Assembly (NCBI GenBank): GCA_964453435.1
Contig: CAYVQZ010000020.1
Span: 8,665 to 72,664 of the forward strand
DNA length: 64,000 bases
Direction: 5' to 3'
Origin: CAYVQZ01 sp964453435
GTDB lineage: Bacteria; Abyssobacteria; SURF-5
This document shows, piece after piece, positions 6,650 through 15,744 of the stretch (the stretch's first letter is position 1; the number at the start of each line of letters is the position of its first letter). The notes under the pieces are model-generated. The model worked only from the letters and a program-made list of their open reading frames with translations. It was not told where the DNA came from and searched no databases. A program made the position numbers and the translations under genes.

Positions 6650-8977
6650 ATGGCAGAAGTGAAAACGGGCAAAAAAACGAGAAAGCAAAAGATTCGGAAA
6701 ACCGGTTTTCCGCCGCCCCCGAAAGCTGAAATCGAATTTACGGTGAATGCGCGTAAGGTACTGGAAAGACGGTACTTAAAGAAAGACTGCAATGGGAAGC
6801 CGCTGGAAAAGCCGGAAGAGATGTTTTGGCGGGTTGCCTGGACCGTCGCCTCGGCAGACAAAATATATGACAACTCAGTCGATGTGCTATCAACGGCCAA
6901 GGAATTTTACTATTTGATGACGAACAAGGAGTTTGTGCCCAATTCGCCGACGCTTATGAATGCCGGACGCGAGCTGGGGCAGCTCTCCGCATGTTTCGTG
7001 TTACCGGTTGAAGATTCGATGGAGAGCATTTTTGAAGCGGTCAAGAACACGGCTCTCATTCACAAGAGCGGTGGGGGAACCGGCTTTTCCTTCTCGCGAA
7101 TCCGGCCGAAAAACGACACCGTTCTCTCGACAAAGGGGATTTCCAGCGGTCCGATTTCGTTCATGAAGGTGTTCGACATGGCGACGGAGACGATCAAGCA
7201 AGGCGGCACCCGGCGCGGCGCCAACATGGGAATCCTTCGCGTCGACCATCCCGACATTCTTGATTTCATTGTTGCCAAGGAAAGCGAGAGCCAGCTTAAC
7301 AACTTCAACATATCGGTCGCACTGACGGAAAAATTCATGAGGGCGCTCGAGACCGACGGCGAATACGATTTGGTGAATCCGCGCACGGACAAGGTGGTCA
7401 ACCGGCTTAAGGCGCGGGAAGTGTTCGATATGATCGTGGAACACGCCTGGCTGAACGGGGACCCCGGCATTGTCTTCATTGACAGAACGAACGAGGCGAA
7501 TCCGACGGCGATGATCGGAAACATCGAGAGCACGAATCCGTGCGGCGAGCAGCCTCTGCTTCCGTATGAATCGTGCAACCTGGGTTCGATCAACCTGGCA
7601 AAGATGCTGGTGAAGCGCAACGATCATTGCGAAGTGGACTTTCCGCGTCTCGCGCGCACGGTGCGCACGGCTGTTCATTTTCTTGATAATGTGGTTGATA
7701 TCAACAAGTATCCGTTGCCGAAAATCAAGGAGATGACGCTTGGCAACCGGAAGGTGGGCCTGGGTGTTATGGGTTTCGCCGACATGCTCATCCGCATGCG
7801 GATTCCATACAACTCGGAACAGGCGGTTCGGGTAGCCGAAGAAGTCATGTCGTTCATCCAGGAGAAATCGCACGACGAATCCTCGAGGATTGCAGAGGCT
7901 CGCGGGTCGTTTCCGAATTATTCCAAGAGCATCTATGCGAACTCCGGCCGGCCGCTGCGCAATGCGACGGTGACAACAATCGCACCCACCGGGACCATCA
8001 GCATCATTGCGGGGTGCACCAGCGGGGTGGAGCCGATCTTCGCCATCGCTTTCACCCGCCATGTGCTCGATAACGACGAGTTAATCGAGGTCCATCCCAT
8101 TTTCCGGGAGCTTGCGAAGGAACGCGGGTTTTTCTCACCCCAGCTCATGAAGCAAATAGCCGATGCCGGGGGCATCGCGGACCTTCCGGAAGTGCCGTCG
8201 GACATCAAGGAAATATTCGTGACGGCGCACGACGTCGAACCCGAATGGCATGTTCGAATGCAGGGGGCGTTTCAGAAATACACCGATAATGCGGTCTCCA
8301 AGACCGTCAATTTTCCCAACAGCGCCACCCAGGAAGACGTTGAACAGGTGTATCGGCTTGCGTATTCTCTTGGCTGCAAGGGGGTTACTATCTTTCGCGA
8401 CGGCAGCCGCAGCGAGCAGGTGTGGACCAAGAGCATCACGAAGAAAGGCGGCGCGCAAGCCGGTCAAGGAGCGTTCGTTCCGCGTCCGCGCCAGACCGTG
8501 ACTCACGGCACAACCGAAAAGGTTCTCATCGGGTGCGGCAACCTGTATGTGACAGTGAACTCGGATGAAATCGGAATCTGCGAGGTGTTTACGAGCACGG
8601 GGAGGGCAGGCGGTTGCCCTTCTCAATCGGAGGCGACAAGCAGGCTCGTGTCGCTGGCGCTGAGGTCCGGCATCAGCGTCGATGCGCTCATTGAGCAACT
8701 GAAGGGAATTCGGTGTCTTTCCACCGTCGCGGCCAAACGAAGCATCGCCGAGATCCGCTGCCTCTCGTGTCCGGACGCTATCGGGCGCGCAATCGAAAAA
8801 TACACGAAAATGCCGCAGCAGCAAGTGGTCGATGAAGCGAGCGACGAGGCCGACATGGAGATGAGCGTCGAGAAAACCCGGAAACTGGCAAAGGCCTGCC
8901 CGGATTGCGGAGCCCCGATCGAGCGAGAAGGAGGCTGTATCGTCTGCCGCGTTTGCGGTTTCTCGAAGTGCAGCTGA
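6650..8977 (+). CDS. nrdJ: Adenosylcobalamin-dependent (class II) ribonucleoside-diphosphate reductase
   Basis: 775-aa class II ribonucleotide reductase, making deoxyribonucleotides with a cobalamin radical and no oxygen requirement. Visible are FVPNSPTLMNAG, the redox Cys in GQLSACFVLP, IKQGGTRRGANMG, the central NPCGEQPLLPYESCN motif (Asn/Cys/Glu catalytic triad) and APTGTISIIAGCTSGVEP. The C-terminus carries a TSCPD domain (GGCPSQSEA, RCLSCPDA) and a zinc ribbon (CPDCG / CRVCGFSKC) that supplies reducing thiols. There is no N-terminal ATP cone, so allosteric activity control may be absent. RBS AAGGGGG upstream of ATG; expression is probably NrdR-controlled. Consistent with a strict anaerobe and with the B12 import locus at 58-64 kb. 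Confidence 0.97.
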   Translation: MAEVKTGKKTRKQKIRKTGFPPPPKAEIEFTVNARKVLERRYLKKDCNGKPLEKPEEMFWRVAWTVASADKIYDNSVDVLSTAKEFYYLMTNKEFVPNSPTLMNAGRELGQLSACFVLPVEDSMESIFEAVKNTALIHKSGGGTGFSFSRIRPKNDTVLSTKGISSGPISFMKVFDMATETIKQGGTRRGANMGILRVDHPDILDFIVAKESESQLNNFNISVALTEKFMRALETDGEYDLVNPRTDKVVNRLKAREVFDMIVEHAWLNGDPGIVFIDRTNEANPTAMIGNIESTNPCGEQPLLPYESCNLGSINLAKMLVKRNDHCEVDFPRLARTVRTAVHFLDNVVDINKYPLPKIKEMTLGNRKVGLGVMGFADMLIRMRIPYNSEQAVRVAEEVMSFIQEKSHDESSRIAEARGSFPNYSKSIYANSGRPLRNATVTTIAPTGTISIIAGCTSGVEPIFAIAFTRHVLDNDELIEVHPIFRELAKERGFFSPQLMKQIADAGGIADLPEVPSDIKEIFVTAHDVEPEWHVRMQGAFQKYTDNAVSKTVNFPNSATQEDVEQVYRLAYSLGCKGVTIFRDGSRSEQVWTKSITKKGGAQAGQGAFVPRPRQTVTHGTTEKVLIGCGNLYVTVNSDEIGICEVFTSTGRAGGCPSQSEATSRLVSLALRSGISVDALIEQLKGIRCLSTVAAKRSIAEIRCLSCPDAIGRAIEKYTKMPQQQVVDEASDEADMEMSVEKTRKLAKACPDCGAPIEREGGCIVCRVCGFSKCS

Positions 8978-9007
8978 TTAAATGTTTCTCCGTCCCTTGA
9001 ATTTCCC

Positions 9008-9045
9008 GGCCGTTCCGGTTGGAGGAGCGGCCTTTCTTGTTTTCT
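9008..9045 (+). terminator. Intrinsic terminator of nrdJ
   Basis: GGCCGTTCC (9008-9016) pairs with GGAGCGGCC (9024-9032) over 9 bp with one G-U, 7-nt loop, followed by TTTcTTgTTTT. Confidence 0.7.
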
Positions 9046-9231
9046 TTTCTGAATCATGAGCTTTCGGCGAGGAAACCGCTTCGCCCGTTTAATTGAATAT
9101 GCATGAACGCTTTGCAGGGGGAACCGGGAAGTAAATCGCGCTCGGATGACTTTCTCCCCCTCCTTGTTTGGTTGCGGGTGACTCGTTCGAGACGTTGTTC
9201 TATATCGAAGTTGGGGCGGGTTGATTGCCGG

Positions 9232-9861
9232 TCAGGGAAATTGGACGGCGGGTTCCTCTGTTTCGGACACTCCGATACGAGCCACTGTTGGACCGCTGGA
9301 TGAATGCGCCACAAACTCGACGCTCTCGGCGAGTTGTCTTTCGAGGTCGGGAACGGTTCCGGTCCAAACGCTGTATATCTTTCCCTGGCGGTCAATAAGA
9401 TAGACCGTGGGGATTGCGTATGCTCGATACGAAGCGAACACATCCGATCTTCTGTCGCGGAGCACCGGCAGCGAGGTGTTCACCATATCGAGAACACTCT
9501 TCATCTTCCGCTGGTCTCGATCTCCGTTAATGGTCAGGACAACGAGCCTTTTGTCGGCAAACTTCTGCGCCACTTTCTCGAGCACGGGAAACTCCCGCAG
9601 GCAAGGCCTTCATCCCGAACCCCAGAACATCAGAACTATCGGCCGTCCGCTGAATTGTTCGAGCGCGACAACTCCCCCACTGAGATTTTTGAGTTCAAAC
9701 GCCGGCGCGACCGCGCCCGCCGCAAGAGGCGCCACCCTCTCGGAAGGAAAGATTCTTCCCATTTTCAGCGCGGTTCCGGCAGCGGCAGACAGGATGGCGG
9801 CCCCGGACAGCACAAGCAGCAAAACGCCGGCGAGTCGCTCCTTTGATGATTTCTGTGGCAT
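9232..9861 (-). CDS. TlpA/thioredoxin-like protein, probable selenoprotein (UGA at 9612-9610)
   Basis: Read through the in-frame TGA at 9612-9610 this gives a 209-aa membrane-anchored thioredoxin-fold protein. Residues 9-32 form a signal-anchor helix; VAPAFELKNLSGG and RPIVLMFWGSG match the TlpA/AhpC-TSA start. The TGA falls exactly where the first Cys of CxxC is expected, giving FWGSG-U-RPC-LREFP, so the motif would be Sec84-Arg-Pro-Cys87. The downstream part keeps frame and family features (LPVLRD, the cis-Pro segment YAIPTVYLIDRQGKI). A 7-bp hairpin with loop GUU lies 10-27 nt after the UGA. An ordinary nonsense mutation is the alternative, but conserved coding on both sides and the catalytic position favour selenocysteine. 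14 bp downstream of the Yip1-type gene; RBS AAAGGGA. Confidence 0.75.
9583..9599 (-). promoter_or_regulatory. Candidate bacterial SECIS hairpin in the tlpA-like gene
   Basis: Downstream of the UGA the mRNA reads UGCGGGA-GUU-UCCCGUG: five Watson-Crick pairs plus two wobble pairs, and a 3-nt loop starting with G. The loop G is 18 nt after the UGA, within the 16-37 nt range expected for bacterial SECIS elements. Confidence 0.55.
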
Positions 9862-9875
9862 CGAATTCCCTTTGC

Positions 9876-10649
9876 TCAGGAAAACGGAAACACCGTTTCC
9901 GCCAGCGCATTTCGCATGACGGCCAGGATCGAGAGCGTCCCTATGCAGATTGCCCAGTAAATTGCGGTTGCGAGAATCGCCTTTTTTCTGGGAATCTCGA
10001 ACATCGATTCAAGCAGTATCACAATAAGCGCAAACGACCACAGGTGAAACAGCTCGAGCCGCGCGAAAAGAGGGCGCGCGTACACCGGCAGGTCCAACGA
10101 GTTCATCACTCCCAGGACTCCTGTCGGCAAATCCGACCCGCTCATGCTCATGTCGCCGCTGGCAACCATTACGAGTTCGCGAACGATAGCGCGCGCGAGG
10201 CGCGGAACGAACTCGGCGTACGCCAGGCCAGAGGTCAGAGGAAGGAACACTGTGTTCACTCCGAGCGCCTGCGCCGAGAAATGAAGCGCGAACACCATTG
10301 CGAGAAATACGATCGACACCGCAACCATGCCGACCAGCAACCCGAAGCCGCCGAAAAAAATCGCGGCCACGGCCGGAACATAGGCGGGCGGCGACTCGAC
10401 GCCGGCCTCCGCCATGGCGGGGACGAATGACCTGCTCATGATGACCGTCCATCTGACCACAAAACTCGCCAGAATCCAGAGAACCACGATGAGCGCCGGG
10501 TAGAAAAACCGAGGATTCTGGCGGAGATATTTGAATGTGCGGACCGGGGAAACGATCACACCGCCCAGGCATTCGATTCGCGAGAGTTTCGGCTCGAAAG
10601 AGTCCGGAGCTACTTTGGTGTCCGGTGAAAAGTGGCTGGAGGATTCCAT
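9876..10649 (-). CDS. Yip1-domain integral membrane protein
   Basis: 257-aa polytopic membrane protein with five or six hydrophobic segments (FFYPALIVVLWILASFVV, FFGGFGLLVGMVAVSIVFLA, LWSFALIVILLESMF, and others) after a 35-residue cytoplasmic N-terminus ending in SPVRTFKYL, the typical opening of bacterial Yip1/DUF1282 proteins. Function of these bacterial proteins is not established. Its stop is 14 bp before the ATG of the tlpA-like gene, so the two are probably co-transcribed and may form an envelope unit. The first copy of the MITE lies 55 bp upstream of its start and could influence its promoter. Confidence 0.8.
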   Translation of the reverse strand: MESSSHFSPDTKVAPDSFEPKLSRIECLGGVIVSPVRTFKYLRQNPRFFYPALIVVLWILASFVVRWTVIMSRSFVPAMAEAGVESPPAYVPAVAAIFFGGFGLLVGMVAVSIVFLAMVFALHFSAQALGVNTVFLPLTSGLAYAEFVPRLARAIVRELVMVASGDMSMSGSDLPTGVLGVMNSLDLPVYARPLFARLELFHLWSFALIVILLESMFEIPRKKAILATAIYWAICIGTLSILAVMRNALAETVFPFS

Positions 10650-10695
10650 TATTCCCGCCCCATGCGGCCTGCGATAACCATTTCAACCATTTCGT

Positions 10696-10990
10696 ATTAA
10701 TAATCACTCTTGTCCAAAATAACGTTTTGTCCTGGACAGCATTTTGAGGTTTAAATCACTTGAAAGATTCAGCCCAAGCCAATGGACTGTTCGAAACCCC
10801 TCATTTTACGCAACTGGGGGCCTCTCAGCCATCAAATAACCGCCGATATCAGGTCTTGCGTGTCTTGGACAGCATTCTAAAGGCTAAAAGGAACCTCTTT
10901 TTCGAAGACTCAAAAATGCTCGATAAGATCAGGTTTTTTTCTTGTCCAAGACCCATTTTCAGATTATTTTGGACAGCAGTGATTAATAAT
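10696..10990. mobile_element. MITE, copy 1, with 9-bp target-site duplications
   Basis: A 277-bp non-coding element (10705-10981) flanked by the direct repeat ATTAATAAT (10696-10704 and 10982-10990). Its ends are inverted: CACTCTTGTCCAAAATAA at the left and the complement of CACTGCTGTCCAAAATAA at the right. Internal GTCCTGGACAG and CTTGTCCAAG motifs repeat the terminal theme. It matches 48398-48674 with about four mismatches. No transposase is encoded, so it must have moved in trans; a 9-bp duplication suggests an IS4-like or similar DDE element, which is an inference. Confidence 0.9.
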
Positions 10991-11376
10991 TAACAAAAAA
11001 GCGAGCATTTGTCAAACGAGCGGCGGAGATAAAAGAGAACATGCGGCAAGGAGACAAAAGATGTGTGTCTGGACGTATCGCCTCACAACATCTTGCTATC
11101 ATCAAGATTACGAATGGCGTGGCGCAAGAAATCGCGACAAGGGCCGGGCGTTTTCACGAATAGTTGCACAGTTCGTCACGCTCTGTGAGTCGCGGAAGGG
11201 ATTTGGCGACAGGATTTGCTCGGGAGTGCGGAAAGGGAATGACGCCGGGAGCTTTTCTATTTGTCCCACGCTGCAAGGTCAACTCCGGAAACACGGAACC
11301 GAGAAATTCCCGTAGCCGGAATCGAGTTGTTCGCTTGGAGAATAGTGAGTCTGCGGACAGACGAAAAACGAAAGAT
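10991..11376. other. Gene-free stretch
   Basis: No supportable gene. An 84-codon ORF (11061-11315, plus) has an AGGAG before its ATG but random-looking composition. A small hairpin (GTCTG/CAGAC) lies just beyond the ndk stop without a T tract. Confidence 0.4.
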
Positions 11377-11790
11377 TCACAGCTCGGGGAAGAAATAGCC
11401 TACCTCGAACTTCGCGGTTTCGGAAGCGTCTGAGCCGTGCACGATGTTATTCTGAATGTTGTCGCCCCAGAGAGCCCGGATTGTGCCGGGCGCCGCATCC
11501 TTGGGGTTGGTGGCGCCGTTGATTTCCCGAACCTTTTCGATGGCGTTCTCGCCGCTCCACGCCATGACGACGGAGGGGCCGGACGTCATGAACTCGATGA
11601 GTTCGCCGAAGAATCGGCGCTCTTTATGAACGGCATAGAAGCCTTCGGCCTTTTCGCGGGTCATAACAAGGCGCCGGATTGCCTCGAGGCTCAATCCCGC
11701 TTCCTCGTATCGGGCGATGACTTTGCCGACGAGCCGTTTTTTGAAGCCGTCGGGTTTCACGATTGTCAGGGTGGTTTCGATATTGCTCAT
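11377..11790 (-). CDS. ndk: Nucleoside diphosphate kinase
   Basis: 137-aa protein of standard Ndk length; it transfers the gamma phosphate of ATP to nucleoside diphosphates through a phosphohistidine. TLTIVKPDGFKKRLVG at the N-terminus and the active-site histidine in NNIVHGSDASETAKFE are unmistakable. The ATG at 11790 (MSNIETTLTIV) is chosen over a longer ORF from 11904, whose extra residues are basic, unlike the family, and overlap the terminator at 11870-11906. It follows acsE on the same strand but that terminator separates them, so ndk is probably an independent unit or served by read-through. Confidence 0.95.
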   Translation of the reverse strand: MSNIETTLTIVKPDGFKKRLVGKVIARYEEAGLSLEAIRRLVMTREKAEGFYAVHKERRFFGELIEFMTSGPSVVMAWSGENAIEKVREINGATNPKDAAPGTIRALWGDNIQNNIVHGSDASETAKFEVGYFFPEL

Positions 11791-11869
11791 TTCCGAACGG
11801 GCACCTCTCGATTTTCGTTTCCCGCGCTCACCGGGCTTGACGGAATCGTTGCGCCGGGGCTTTCTTCGA

Positions 11870-11906
11870 GAAAAATCGATGCGTGGCGAGTCGGGGCCCG
11901 CCACGC
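11870..11906 (-). terminator. Intrinsic terminator at the end of the Wood-Ljungdahl gene cluster
   Basis: On the minus strand GCGTGGCG and CGCCACGC make a perfect 8-bp stem around a 10-nt loop, followed after ATCGA by five T. It lies between acsE (ends 11944) and ndk (starts 11790). Confidence 0.7.
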
Positions 11907-11943
11907 ATTCTCGGGTATCTTCGCGTTGGTGGTCGCGTTTTCT

Positions 11944-12750
11944 TTATTTCTGAACGTGATCGTGGCTTGCGTGATATGCCTTGATGTACGAATCGCTGTA
12001 AATGGCCTTGTTCATCAGGAGCTCAGCCGTGATGAAGGCGGCCTTCATCTCCTCGTCGGCGGCGTCCATGATGGCGGCGTCCAAACCGTTCATGATGCCC
12101 ATGACCAGCCAGGTTCGCGTGAGGAGTTCTCGTTCTTTCGCTCCCTGTCCCAGGTTGCTCAGTCCGACCACGATGTGAGGCGGAGGGCTGCTCAACATCG
12201 TAAACTGCTTGATAGCCTCCAGCACGATGGGGGCCTGCTCCTGGGCGACATTCGCCGGCATTACGATCGGGTCGATGTAAAGCCGGTCCATATCCATGCC
12301 GTGCTCCATGGCCTTCGCCGCAATGAGCGCGGCTGTTTCGACTCGGCCGTTAACGTCCTTCGGGATTCCCCGCTCGTTGATGCACAGTCCGATGATCGAC
12401 GCGTTGTGCTCGTTCGCCAGCGGGAAATACTTGTCGAGTTTCTCTTCCTCGCCCTTCGTGGAGTTCATGAGAGCGGGGTTCTTGCAGACTTCGAGCGCGG
12501 CCTTCATGACCTCGAATCTCGGGGTGTCAATGCTGAGCGTAATATCGGTCACTTCCTGCACCGTCTCGACAAGCCAGACCATTGTTTCAAGGGGTTTATC
12601 GGATGCCGGGCCGACATTGATGTCGAGAGCGTTCGCCCCTGCCTTCACCTGGTCGAGGGCCACCTTCTGGATAATCGACTTGTCCTTGGTCTGGATGCCT
12701 TTTCGGACATCCATGAACATGCCGTTCAGTCTCTCACCGATTACGTACAT
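11944..12750 (-). CDS. acsE: Methyltetrahydrofolate:corrinoid/iron-sulfur protein methyltransferase
   Basis: 268-aa TIM-barrel pterin-binding methyltransferase of normal AcsE length. It moves the methyl of 5-methyl-tetrahydrofolate to the cobalt of AcsCD, joining the methyl branch to acetyl-CoA synthesis. VIGERLNGMF, ALDINVGPASD, LSIDTP, YIDPIVMPAN and HIVVGLSNLGQG follow the family order; the Asn in GLSNLGQG and the Asp in DIN belong to the pterin site. AGGAGG RBS directly before ATG. Last gene of the minus-strand cluster, 69 bp after acsD and followed by an intrinsic terminator. Confidence 0.96.
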   Translation of the reverse strand: MYVIGERLNGMFMDVRKGIQTKDKSIIQKVALDQVKAGANALDINVGPASDKPLETMVWLVETVQEVTDITLSIDTPRFEVMKAALEVCKNPALMNSTKGEEEKLDKYFPLANEHNASIIGLCINERGIPKDVNGRVETAALIAAKAMEHGMDMDRLYIDPIVMPANVAQEQAPIVLEAIKQFTMLSSPPPHIVVGLSNLGQGAKERELLTRTWLVMGIMNGLDAAIMDAADEEMKAAFITAELLMNKAIYSDSYIKAYHASHDHVQK

Positions 12751-12819
12751 TCTCTCCTCCTTGCATACTCTCCGCAGTCTCGAACGATGAGGCTGCCATT
12801 GTCCATTTGCCCGAAAAGG

Positions 12820-13776
12820 CTACGCGGCGGTGAATTCTTTCAATAATGCCTTGAAACTCTTGAGGGCGTCGGGATGACGCATGATCATGATTTCCGCCCC
12901 CGCCTGGAACAGCGCTGCGGCGCAGGTCGCCTCCCACAGGGGGCCTCTTTTGCTCAGGTCGCCCCAGGCGGCGAACTCTTCGCCCGAACCCTTTGCTTCT
13001 TTCACGCGCCAGCTTTCCGCGCCCACCGTGCAAATGACGGGCTGCGCCAGCATTCTGTCTCCCGAGAGGCCGGCGGTCCGTCCGCGTTCCATGATGGAGT
13101 AGCTGTACTCCATTCCGTAGCCGAGCGCGCCGGTGGCCGGGAAAATCACGATGTCCTCGAGCTTGAAACCCATTTCCGATATCAGGATATTCACCTGTTT
13201 CGCAATGTTAATATCGAGAGGCGATTCCCCGATTATCTTGTGGCCGTCGGCGAGGCAGGACGCAGTGAGCGTTTTGTAGTTCTTCTCGACCGCGGTCCCG
13301 AGCAGACAGTTCTCACCCTTCGCCGCTTCGCTGACTTTCGGCATCACGTCGTTATCCTTATCGAAGTCGCCGCATCCCCAGATTATAAGGGGCACGCCGA
13401 CCGCTTTGAGCACATCCTTCACAACCCCGGCGGCCTCGTCGGCGGAGCGATTGCCGAAATCGGGATGCGTTCCGCGCAGCGTGACGCAAATCATTTCGGC
13501 CCCGTATTCGACGGCGCGCTTCGCCCATTTGGCCGGGTCGTTCCACACGTCGCCATACGCATCGACGAGCGGTTTGGGCCAATCCTCCGGCTTGATATCC
13601 CACATATCGACCGCGACAGCCGGCGGATTCGGCCACGACCCTTCGAAGTTCAAGTAGGGCAACGTGTTGCTTCCGCCGACGGTGACCGTCTTCTCGCGCG
13701 TCCCGCCTTGGTCCTTGGTAGCGCCGATGGTGACGGTGTTCACCCTCGAAGTCCACTTTTCAGCGATATTTTCCAT
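12820..13776 (-). CDS. acsD: Corrinoid/iron-sulfur protein small subunit (CODH/ACS delta)
   Basis: 318-aa small subunit of the corrinoid Fe-S protein. With AcsC it holds the corrinoid that carries the methyl between AcsE and AcsB. The opening EKWTSRVNTVTIGAT and VTVGGSNTLPYLNFEG, then PPAVAVDMWDI, and the barrel motifs LIIWGCGDFDKDNDV and IFPATGALGYGMEYSYSIMER are typical of bacterial AcsD/CdhD. The C-terminus LFQAGAEIMIMRHPDAL is also conserved. RBS GGAGG eight nt before ATG. Sits between acsV and acsE, as in acetogen-type acs clusters. Confidence 0.96.
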   Translation of the reverse strand: MENIAEKWTSRVNTVTIGATKDQGGTREKTVTVGGSNTLPYLNFEGSWPNPPAVAVDMWDIKPEDWPKPLVDAYGDVWNDPAKWAKRAVEYGAEMICVTLRGTHPDFGNRSADEAAGVVKDVLKAVGVPLIIWGCGDFDKDNDVMPKVSEAAKGENCLLGTAVEKNYKTLTASCLADGHKIIGESPLDINIAKQVNILISEMGFKLEDIVIFPATGALGYGMEYSYSIMERGRTAGLSGDRMLAQPVICTVGAESWRVKEAKGSGEEFAAWGDLSKRGPLWEATCAAALFQAGAEIMIMRHPDALKSFKALLKEFTAA

Positions 13777-13832
13777 AAGGTCGACCTCCGTTTCTCAATT
13801 ACTCGAAACACAAAAATCTTTGGATTCCATGT

Positions 13833-15740
13833 TCATTTTACCGATGGAAACAACTCTACATCCGTATGTGGCAAAAACAGGGCGGAACTGTATTCGTCCA
13901 TGAACTGGAGGTTGGTGCTCAAATCGATGTACGTCATTTTCTGCGCGATGCTCTCCACCGTGGCAAAGGCCTCCTGCGAGAGAATCGCGAGCTTGGCGCC
14001 GCTCAGAGAGCTGTTGCCGATGAACTTGACTTTTTCCAGCGGTATGTCGGGCAGAAGCCCGATGGCGACGGCGCCCTGAAGGTCGAGGTAGTTGCCGAAG
14101 CCGCCGGCAATAAACACGCGCTGCAAGTCCTTGAACGAAAGACCGATACTCTTGATGAGGACGGAAGCGCCGGCGTATATGGCGGCCTTCGACCGCACCA
14201 GGTTGTTGATGTCGGCCTGGTTAACAACGATGTCGCGGCCGATGGCGGTCTGGTCAGCGTAAGCAAGCACAAACTCGACGCCGTCGTCGGACGAGGTTCG
14301 CAACCTGCTGCAGTAGCCGGGCTCCGAGAACTTTGCCGTCCTGTCGACGACCCCTTCCCGGCGCAGTTCCGAAATCAGGTCGATCAGGCCGGACCCGCAG
14401 ATTCCGCGAGGTTTCTCGTTCGCGATCACCACTGTCTCGACGACTTCGCCGCCCTCGAGGATTTTCACCTTCTCGACCGCGCCGTGCGTGGCCCGCATGC
14501 CGAACTTCACCTCGCCGCCCTCGAACGCCGGCCCTGCCGAAGCCGAGCAGCACACCAGCCAGTCGCTGTTTCCGATGACGATTTCCCCGTTCGTGCCGAC
14601 ATCGATAAGCATCGAGAGCTCCGGCGAATGATATATCTCCGAAGCGAGCACGCCGGCGACGATATCGCCGCCGACATAACTGCTGACCCCCGGCACCGAA
14701 TACAGAAGCCCTCTGGGATTGATCTGAATGCCGACCTCGATCGCGCGAGCTGGCGCAATATGCGTGGCCGCCGGGATGTACGGCTCCCGCCTGATGTTCG
14801 ACGAATCGAGGTCAAGCAAAAAATGCATCATCGTGGTGTTGCCCGCGCAGAGCACGCACGTGACGTCCTGGATGCCCACGTCCGCGGCGGTGATGGTGTT
14901 ATTGATGAGCATATTTATGTTGCCCACAATCGCCTCATGAAGCCGCTCGCGGCCCCCTACTTCTTCCTTGGCGTAAATAAGCCTGCTGATGACATCTTCT
15001 CCGAACGTGATCTGCGAGTTGTACGTCGCATCGGTCGCGAGTATCTTCGACGAATTAAGGTCAATCAGGTGCGCGACCACGGTGGTCGTTCCGACGTCTA
15101 CGGCCACGCCATAGTTTCTGTCGGATGTATCGCCTTCCTCAATCTCAATGACCTCGACGGTGCCGCCCCGCTGGCCAAGCGTGCACGTGACCTTCCAGTC
15201 GCCGCGCCGCAATATCTGCGGCAGCCGGCGAATATTCTTCAGGCCGGTCTGCATGATCGGCGCGTCGACATGCCCCCGTATGGAGCGGAACAGCCGGCTC
15301 AAGTCCGAGAGATTGTCCTCCAGCGAGGGGAGCGAAATTTCCAGATAGATTTTCTTAGCCAGGGGCGAGTGTTCGAACTCGTATTTCGCGAGATCGACCC
15401 GGGCGAGGCCGCTGAATCGTTGCGCGTCCTCATCCACAACGATTTGCTTGCCTTCCATCCGCGATTCAACCGGAATCTCGACGACCACATCGCTGCGCGG
15501 ATGGCTGGCGCATGCGAGGATGTATCCGTCGCGCACTTCCTCGCGCGACAGCAGCATGTGCTGTTCTTCGAAAACCTCGCCCTCTTTCAAAACAAGACGA
15601 CATCTGCCGCAGATCATGTCGCCGCCGCACAGGGAATACACATACACTCCTGCGCGTTGAGCGGCGTCCAGGATCGTGTCTTCGGAAGTGGCGATTGCCA
15701 CCTTCCCGTCGGGCAAGAATGTGATCTTGTATTGGGCCAC
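13833..15740 (-). CDS. acsV: Corrinoid protein reductive activator with 2Fe-2S ferredoxin domain (RACo/AcsV)
   Basis: 635-aa protein of the RACo family, which uses ATP to re-reduce Co(II) to Co(I) in the corrinoid Fe-S protein after accidental oxidation. Residues about 1-95 are a ferredoxin-like 2Fe-2S domain with the Cys set in SLCGGDMICGRCRLV and ACASH. A linker leads to the ASKHA-type ATPase domain, with GVAVDVGTTTVVAHLIDL, CAGNTTMMHF, SMLIDVGTNGEIV, CSASAGPAFEG and IAGGFGNYLD. Start is GTG four nt after the acsC stop, preceded by GGGGCGG inside the end of acsC, indicating translational coupling. Length and domain order are normal. Confidence 0.95.
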   Translation of the reverse strand: MAQYKITFLPDGKVAIATSEDTILDAAQRAGVYVYSLCGGDMICGRCRLVLKEGEVFEEQHMLLSREEVRDGYILACASHPRSDVVVEIPVESRMEGKQIVVDEDAQRFSGLARVDLAKYEFEHSPLAKKIYLEISLPSLEDNLSDLSRLFRSIRGHVDAPIMQTGLKNIRRLPQILRRGDWKVTCTLGQRGGTVEVIEIEEGDTSDRNYGVAVDVGTTTVVAHLIDLNSSKILATDATYNSQITFGEDVISRLIYAKEEVGGRERLHEAIVGNINMLINNTITAADVGIQDVTCVLCAGNTTMMHFLLDLDSSNIRREPYIPAATHIAPARAIEVGIQINPRGLLYSVPGVSSYVGGDIVAGVLASEIYHSPELSMLIDVGTNGEIVIGNSDWLVCCSASAGPAFEGGEVKFGMRATHGAVEKVKILEGGEVVETVVIANEKPRGICGSGLIDLISELRREGVVDRTAKFSEPGYCSRLRTSSDDGVEFVLAYADQTAIGRDIVVNQADINNLVRSKAAIYAGASVLIKSIGLSFKDLQRVFIAGGFGNYLDLQGAVAIGLLPDIPLEKVKFIGNSSLSGAKLAILSQEAFATVESIAQKMTYIDLSTNLQFMDEYSSALFLPHTDVELFPSVK

Positions 15741-15744
15741 GGAC

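Noticed and set aside
6300..6650. Cobalamin riboswitch upstream of nrdJ
   Set aside because: The B12 box, the GCCACTG box and the GGTGAGAGTCC core are all missing, unlike the clear examples at 63.4-63.9 kb.
9232..9585. 117-aa ORF starting GTG after the UGA, as an independent gene
   Set aside because: It lacks a start context and the first half of the thioredoxin fold, which is present in frame directly upstream of the UGA.
10760..10993. ORF inside the MITE (about 77 codons, repeated in copy 2)
   Set aside because: It lies wholly in the non-autonomous element and shows no transposase motif; the conservation is that of the DNA repeat.
11061..11315. 84-aa ORF with an AGGAG before its ATG
   Set aside because: Composition is unlike a protein (scattered Cys, Arg, Gly without pattern) and it lies in an AT-rich intergenic area beside the MITE.
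12874..14079. Long plus-strand ORF of about 400 codons opposite acsD/acsV
   Set aside because: It is the antisense shadow of two certain genes, a common effect of GC-rich third positions.
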